A stretch of DNA of 64,000 nucleotides. Origin: Bog-473 sp963707835 (GTDB lineage: Bacteria > Actinomycetota > Acidimicrobiia > Acidimicrobiales > RAAP-2). The stretch lies in assembly GCA_963707835.1 (NCBI GenBank), contig CAVPRI010000002.1:620001-684000 (forward strand), read 5' to 3'. The notes beneath the pieces were generated by a model, which searched no databases, was not told the origin of the DNA, and saw nothing but the letters and a program-made list of their open reading frames with translations. The position numbers and the translations under genes were made by a program. Below are positions 60,613 to 64,000 of this stretch, one piece after another; position 1 is the stretch's first letter, and the number at the start of each line of letters is the position of its first letter.

Positions 60613-61844
60613 TACACCCTCCCTGCGCCCTCAGGCGTGAAAACGAGGTGCAGCTCCTGCACCCCTCGGACCTGACTGGCGTGGAGCCGGGGCGGACGGT
60701 GCGGATCGAGGGCGAAGTCGGGGATCCGCTGGAGGATCTCCTCGAAGCTCACGGTGAGCTCGAGCCTGGCCAGGTGAGCGCCGACACACCGGTGGCGGCC
60801 CACGGCGAAGCTGAGGTGGCGGTTGCGTGGGCGGTCGACCTGCAGCTCGGTGGGGTGCTCGAACGCGTCAGGGTCCCGGTTGGCCGCCATGAGGAAGGCC
60901 ACCACCCGGTCGCCGGGCTGCATGCGGACACCGCCCACCGTGACCGGTTTGACGACGACGCGGCCGGGCGCAGTGAGCGCCTCGAGCCGGAGGAACTCCT
61001 CGACGGCGCTCGGCAGCAGTGTCGGGTCGCCGACGAGGCGTTGACGGGCCGCCGGGTTGTTCGCGAGATGGATCATGCCGAAGGACAGCGTGCCCCGGAC
61101 GGTGTGCAACCCCCCGACCATGAGGAGCGTCAGCATGCGGGTGACCTCGTCGTCGGAGAGCGGGCGCTCGTCAGCGAACCGCGACCGGATGAGGTGCCCG
61201 GTCACATCGTCGACGTCGGGGTCGCCCCGACGGTCGGCCACCATGTGGGCGAAGTAGCCGGCCACCTCGCGGCTGGTGGCGATGCGCAGGGCGTCGTTCT
61301 CCTCCTCGGAGGCACCGGGCGCTCCCACGATCAGCGTCTCGCTCCACCGCGAGAACATCGGTGCGTCCTCGAGCGGCCAGCCCATCAGCGACACGAACGT
61401 CGAGGTGGGAAGTGGACGGGCGAAGGCGGACACGAACTCGCACGCTCCGGAGCCGGCGAAGCCGTCGAGCAGCGCCTCGGCCGCGCCGCGGATCTTCTCC
61501 TCGAGGAGCTTCACCCGGCCCGGGCTGAACAAGGGGTTGAGCAGTCTCCGATACGCCGTGTGCTCGGGCGGGTCGTAGTGCAAGGGGATCTGGCGACTGG
61601 TCTCCATCTCGCCGGTGGGCAGAGCCGTGTGCTCGGCCGAGAACACGTCGTCGTCGCGGATGACCCGGTCGACGTCCTCGTATCTCGTGACGAGCCAGTA
61701 GCCGCCGTGCGCAGGGCAGTAGGCCACGCCGCCGGCCTGGCGGATGTCGGCCAGGCGCTCATGGACGCTGCCGGCCAGGTTCGGGTCGTCGACATCGAGG
61801 TCGACGACGAGCTCACGAGGCACTTCTTCGAGTCGCGTGGCCAT
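60612..61844 (-). CDS. Cytochrome P450
   Basis: 410 residues from ATG 61844. The haem loop FAVGRHRCVGAHLAR places the axial Cys at 353, and EEFLR gives the ExxR pair. The I-helix reads MVGGLHTVRG at about 242-251, where most bacterial P450s have AGxDT; the acidic residue is His here. It is a soluble class I-type monooxygenase needing a ferredoxin, none of which is encoded nearby. Coupled to the downstream dehydrogenase. Confidence 0.92.
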   Translation of the reverse strand: MATRLEEVPRELVVDLDVDDPNLAGSVHERLADIRQAGGVAYCPAHGGYWLVTRYEDVDRVIRDDDVFSAEHTALPTGEMETSRQIPLHYDPPEHTAYRRLLNPLFSPGRVKLLEEKIRGAAEALLDGFAGSGACEFVSAFARPLPTSTFVSLMGWPLEDAPMFSRWSETLIVGAPGASEEENDALRIATSREVAGYFAHMVADRRGDPDVDDVTGHLIRSRFADERPLSDDEVTRMLTLLMVGGLHTVRGTLSFGMIHLANNPAARQRLVGDPTLLPSAVEEFLRLEALTAPGRVVVKPVTVGGVRMQPGDRVVAFLMAANRDPDAFEHPTELQVDRPRNRHLSFAVGRHRCVGAHLARLELTVSFEEILQRIPDFALDPHRPPRLHASQVRGVQELHLVFTPEGAGRV

Positions 61845-61982
61845 CCCGGATCCCCTCCCCCCGTTCGGCCCTCCCCGTTCGGCCGAGAATTCTGGCTCAC
61901 ACCATCTCACACACCGGACCGCCCCGGGCATACTCGACCTGGGCGGCACCGACGCGTACAGAACGCCCGGGAGGGACGCACG

Positions 61983-62888
61983 ATGCAGATCATCGATGCC
62001 CAACTGCACGAGCCGGGGATCGACAGCTCGTGGGGCGACCGCGACATCACCACGCGGCGGGCGGTCCTGACCGAGGCGCTCGCCACCTTGCTCGCCGCCG
62101 TCGGCGTGGACGGTGCCGTGCTGCATCCGGTGGAGGACATCGAGTGGGCGTTCTCGGTTGCCGAGCGCGCACCCGACCGCTTCGCCGTCGTTCCGATGTT
62201 GGCCGGGCCCGACTCGCCGGTGCGCCGGTGGTGGGACTCGCGTCGATGGGACTCGATCGATCCCCATGCGCCGGATCTCGCGGACCGCCTCGACCGGGCG
62301 TTCGGGCGCGTCGGCTTCGCCGGCATACGGGTGTTCGCCACGGCGGAGATGGACCTCCCCCCGGCGGCGGGAAGCGGCCACGACATCGCCTTGGGGTGGT
62401 GCGAGCGACGCCAGGTGCCGGTCTTCGTCGCGGGAGGAGACCCCGGGACGACGGTCACTGCACTGGTGGGCGCGTACCCCTCGCTGACCCTGGTCCTCGA
62501 CCAGATGGGCCTCAGTCCCGCACTGCCCGACGTCTGGGCCGGCCTGCCGGGGCTCCTCGCGGCGGCGGCGCATCCGACGGTGTGCCTCAAGATGACCGGC
62601 CTCCCTGCCTTCTCCCGCCCGGGACCCCCCGAGCGCACGATCGGCCGACTGGCCGAGATCGTCGAGGCGTTCGGGGCACGTCGCTGCATGTGGGCCTCGG
62701 ATATCACCCAGGTCCAAGGACGCGTGGGCGTCGGGAATCGGTTCCCCCACGAGGGAGGCCCCGATCACTTCTACGCCGGGTCGCTGGCCTTCGTGCGCGA
62801 GGCGACATGGCTCACCGCACAGGACATGCAGTGGGTGCTCGGAGGAACGGCGCGGCGGCTGCTCCGCTGGCCGGTCACCCAGGCGTGA
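61983..62888 (+). CDS. Amidohydrolase-like TIM-barrel protein
   Basis: 301 residues from ATG 61983 with GGGAGGG upstream. MQIIDAQLHEP replaces the DxHxH metal motif by DAQLH. RCMWASDITQVQ near the C-terminus holds the conserved Asp, and AGIRVFATAEM and LVLDQMGLS are barrel strands of the amidohydrolase_2 family. The motif change may alter metal use. Divergent from the P450-dehydrogenase pair; substrate unknown. Confidence 0.72.
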   Translation: MQIIDAQLHEPGIDSSWGDRDITTRRAVLTEALATLLAAVGVDGAVLHPVEDIEWAFSVAERAPDRFAVVPMLAGPDSPVRRWWDSRRWDSIDPHAPDLADRLDRAFGRVGFAGIRVFATAEMDLPPAAGSGHDIALGWCERRQVPVFVAGGDPGTTVTALVGAYPSLTLVLDQMGLSPALPDVWAGLPGLLAAAAHPTVCLKMTGLPAFSRPGPPERTIGRLAEIVEAFGARRCMWASDITQVQGRVGVGNRFPHEGGPDHFYAGSLAFVREATWLTAQDMQWVLGGTARRLLRWPVTQA

Positions 62889-62920
62889 CCCTCAGGCCCG
62901 GCACGCGAGCCGTCCTGGCC

Positions 62921-63127
62921 TCAGTCGTTCAACGGGTCGTCGTCGGCGCCCGAGGCGGAGGGAATGGACCCGAGGATTCGGTCGTACGTGTCCTCCTCGG
63001 CCAGGCACCACGAGGCGTGGACATCGTCCGGCTCGGCCCCGCACTCGACACAGCGTCCCGTGGACTCGCTCGCAGAGCGCTTCAGGCTTCGCGCCTCTTC
63101 GAATCGCCGATGGCGTCCTTTTTTCAC
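62921..63127 (-). CDS. Small putative zinc-finger protein
   Basis: 68 residues from GTG 63127, preceded by AAGGAG at good spacing. A basic N-terminus (MKKGRHRRFEEARSLKR) is followed by CVECG, then His37 and Cys41 (Cys26, Cys29, His37, Cys41), a possible CCHC zinc site, and an acidic tail. No family was recognised. The strong ribosome-binding site and composition support a real gene. Confidence 0.6.
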   Translation of the reverse strand: MKKGRHRRFEEARSLKRSASESTGRCVECGAEPDDVHASWCLAEEDTYDRILGSIPSASGADDDPLND

Positions 63128-63302
63128 GAGAACTCCTTGTCACGTCCGGCGCCACGGCAGGTCCTGCCCGGAGGGACCAGGAGTACACGGACCGGCTTGG
63201 CCGCGGCGTTCAGTGTAGTGCTTGGCGCCGGGGATCCCGCTCCGCCCCTGCTCAAGGTCGGCACGGCGCCGCGCCGGCCGTGACCCCGGCCCTCGGTGCC
63301 GT

Positions 63303-63308
63303 TACGCT
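63303..63308 (+). promoter_or_regulatory. -10 element of the small gene at 63315 (leaderless)
   Basis: TACGCT, exactly six bases before GTG 63315, without Shine-Dalgarno. Confidence 0.5.
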
Positions 63309-63314
63309 GTCGGC

Positions 63315-63560
63315 GTGCCCGGGTTCGACCCCCAAGAGATGGTCGCCCGCTTCCGGGCGCGTGCAGAGGCGGTGCGCACGCGCGGCATGCCGCCGGTCGA
63401 GGGCCCCGAGCGCCAGCGATTCCGCCAGCAGGCCCAGCTCGACTTCTCCGACTTCGCCATGATCGGCGACGCCGAGGTCGAGCTGGTCGACGGAATTCTC
63501 ACACTCCGCGTCGACCTGCGACCCCGGCCCTCGGACGATGCCTCGGCCCCGCCCGGCTGA
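63315..63560 (+). CDS. Small conserved-looking hypothetical protein
   Basis: 81 residues from GTG 63315. FDPQEMVARFRARAEAVRTR, then RQQAQLDFSDFAMIGDAEVE and LTLRVDLRP. A charged helix followed by two strands suggests a small globular protein. I recall similar actinobacterial hypotheticals but cannot name a family. The upstream TACGCT and the clean frame support it. It ends 28 bp before the convergent flavin reductase-like gene. Confidence 0.6.
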   Translation: MPGFDPQEMVARFRARAEAVRTRGMPPVEGPERQRFRQQAQLDFSDFAMIGDAEVELVDGILTLRVDLRPRPSDDASAPPG

Positions 63561-63588
63561 GCCCCCGGGCCGCCGGGCCCCGCGAGCC

Positions 63589-64000
63589 TCACCCGCCGTA
63601 GTGCATGCGGGTGTCCTCCATGCGCAGGACCTCGGAAGGTTCCCCCGCCACCTCGGTCACCTCGCCTACGCACCACAAATGGCTACCGAGGAGATCGCTG
63701 CGACTGAGCGCGCAGGCGATGCTGCCGACGGCTGCGGCCAGCACCGGGAGGCGTCGGGGCCCCACCTCGGTCACGCGATGGCCCGACATGGAGACCAGCA
63801 GGCCCTCGGGAGAGCGCTCGACGTCGGTGACGGGCTTGACGAACCGGCGCACCACGTCTCGGTCGCTGCGGCTCAGTAGCGACAGGGCGAAGCCGCCGCC
63901 GCCGGTGACCAACCGTGCTGTGACCGAGTCGCGCTCGATTGCCACGCCCACCAGCTTGGGCTCCAGGCACACCTGCACGACCAGGTTGGCCGTCATGAGA
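63589..64000 (-). CDS. Flavin reductase-like domain protein (5' end off window)
   Basis: About 137 residues are visible. MTANLVVQVCLEPKLVGVAI, GGGGFALSLLSRSDRDVVRR, and GSHLWCVGEV correspond to the FMN-binding split barrel of flavin reductases. TAN and the GGFALS turn are the best anchors. The upstream codon reads Leu and no Shine-Dalgarno is seen, so the ATG at 63996 is probably internal and the true start lies beyond base 64000. Confidence 0.78.
   Translation of the reverse strand, partial: LMTANLVVQVCLEPKLVGVAIERDSVTARLVTGGGGFALSLLSRSDRDVVRRFVKPVTDVERSPEGLLVSMSGHRVTEVGPRRLPVLAAAVGSIACALSRSDLLGSHLWCVGEVTEVAGEPSEVLRMEDTRMHYGG

Overview
The window is high-GC actinobacterial chromosome. Evidence includes an mIHF gene, an F420-dependent LLM oxidoreductase, a WS/DGAT acyltransferase, an NDMA-type alcohol dehydrogenase, a helicase-degenerate PriA, and the run mihF-gmk-rpoZ-coaBC-metK-priA-def-fmt. 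Gene content and order, and an rrn operon with no spacer tRNA, suggest Acidimicrobiia, but that placement is inference. I see no IS element, prophage, CRISPR array or tRNA gene.

Layout. (1) 1-7138: accessory metabolism. It holds a DapB-like dehydrogenase, an amidohydrolase, a translationally coupled enoyl-CoA hydratase/AtuA pair, an LLM oxidoreductase, a hotdog thioesterase-like protein and a SnoaL-like protein. (2) 7152-13100: one complete rrn operon (16S-23S-5S, minus strand) with terminator, two RNase III-type processing stems, a TTGACG/TAGGGT promoter, and upstream a 28/30-bp tandem repeat and a 19-bp perfect hairpin. (3) 13251-58627: about 45 kb of housekeeping genes, almost all on the minus strand. 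In transcription order they are aroC-aroK-aroB-aroQ-pepP-efp-nusB-pyrR-pyrB-pyrC-carA-carB-pyrD-pyrF, mihF-gmk-rpoZ-coaBC-metK-priA, def-fmt-tam-rpe-ribD-ribBA-ribH-hisG-csd, infC-rpmI-rplT/trmH-pheS-pheT, argC-J-B-D-F-R-G-H, then wsd and mpg. (4) 58680-64000: a Cys-rich conserved protein, an alcohol dehydrogenase/P450 pair, an amidohydrolase, two small proteins and a truncated flavin reductase-like gene.

Regulation. The arg operon starts at a promoter covered by two ARG-box-like palindromes and encodes its own ArgR. The pyr genes follow a hairpin matching the PyrR recognition motif directly 5' of the pyrR Shine-Dalgarno. Many operons begin with TANNNT, six bases, then the start codon with no Shine-Dalgarno, which predicts leaderless mRNAs. 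infC appears to start at AUC. Genes inside operons overlap mostly by 4 bp (ATGA or GTGA).

Oddities. Ribosomal protein L20 is in frame with a SpoU/TrmH methyltransferase (27628-28860). rpe, pyrF and carB are each broken by exactly one extra base. All three look like insertion errors in the assembly, and this also weakens the case for the L20-TrmH fusion. Riboflavin synthase (ribE) and hisE are absent from positions where relatives often keep them.
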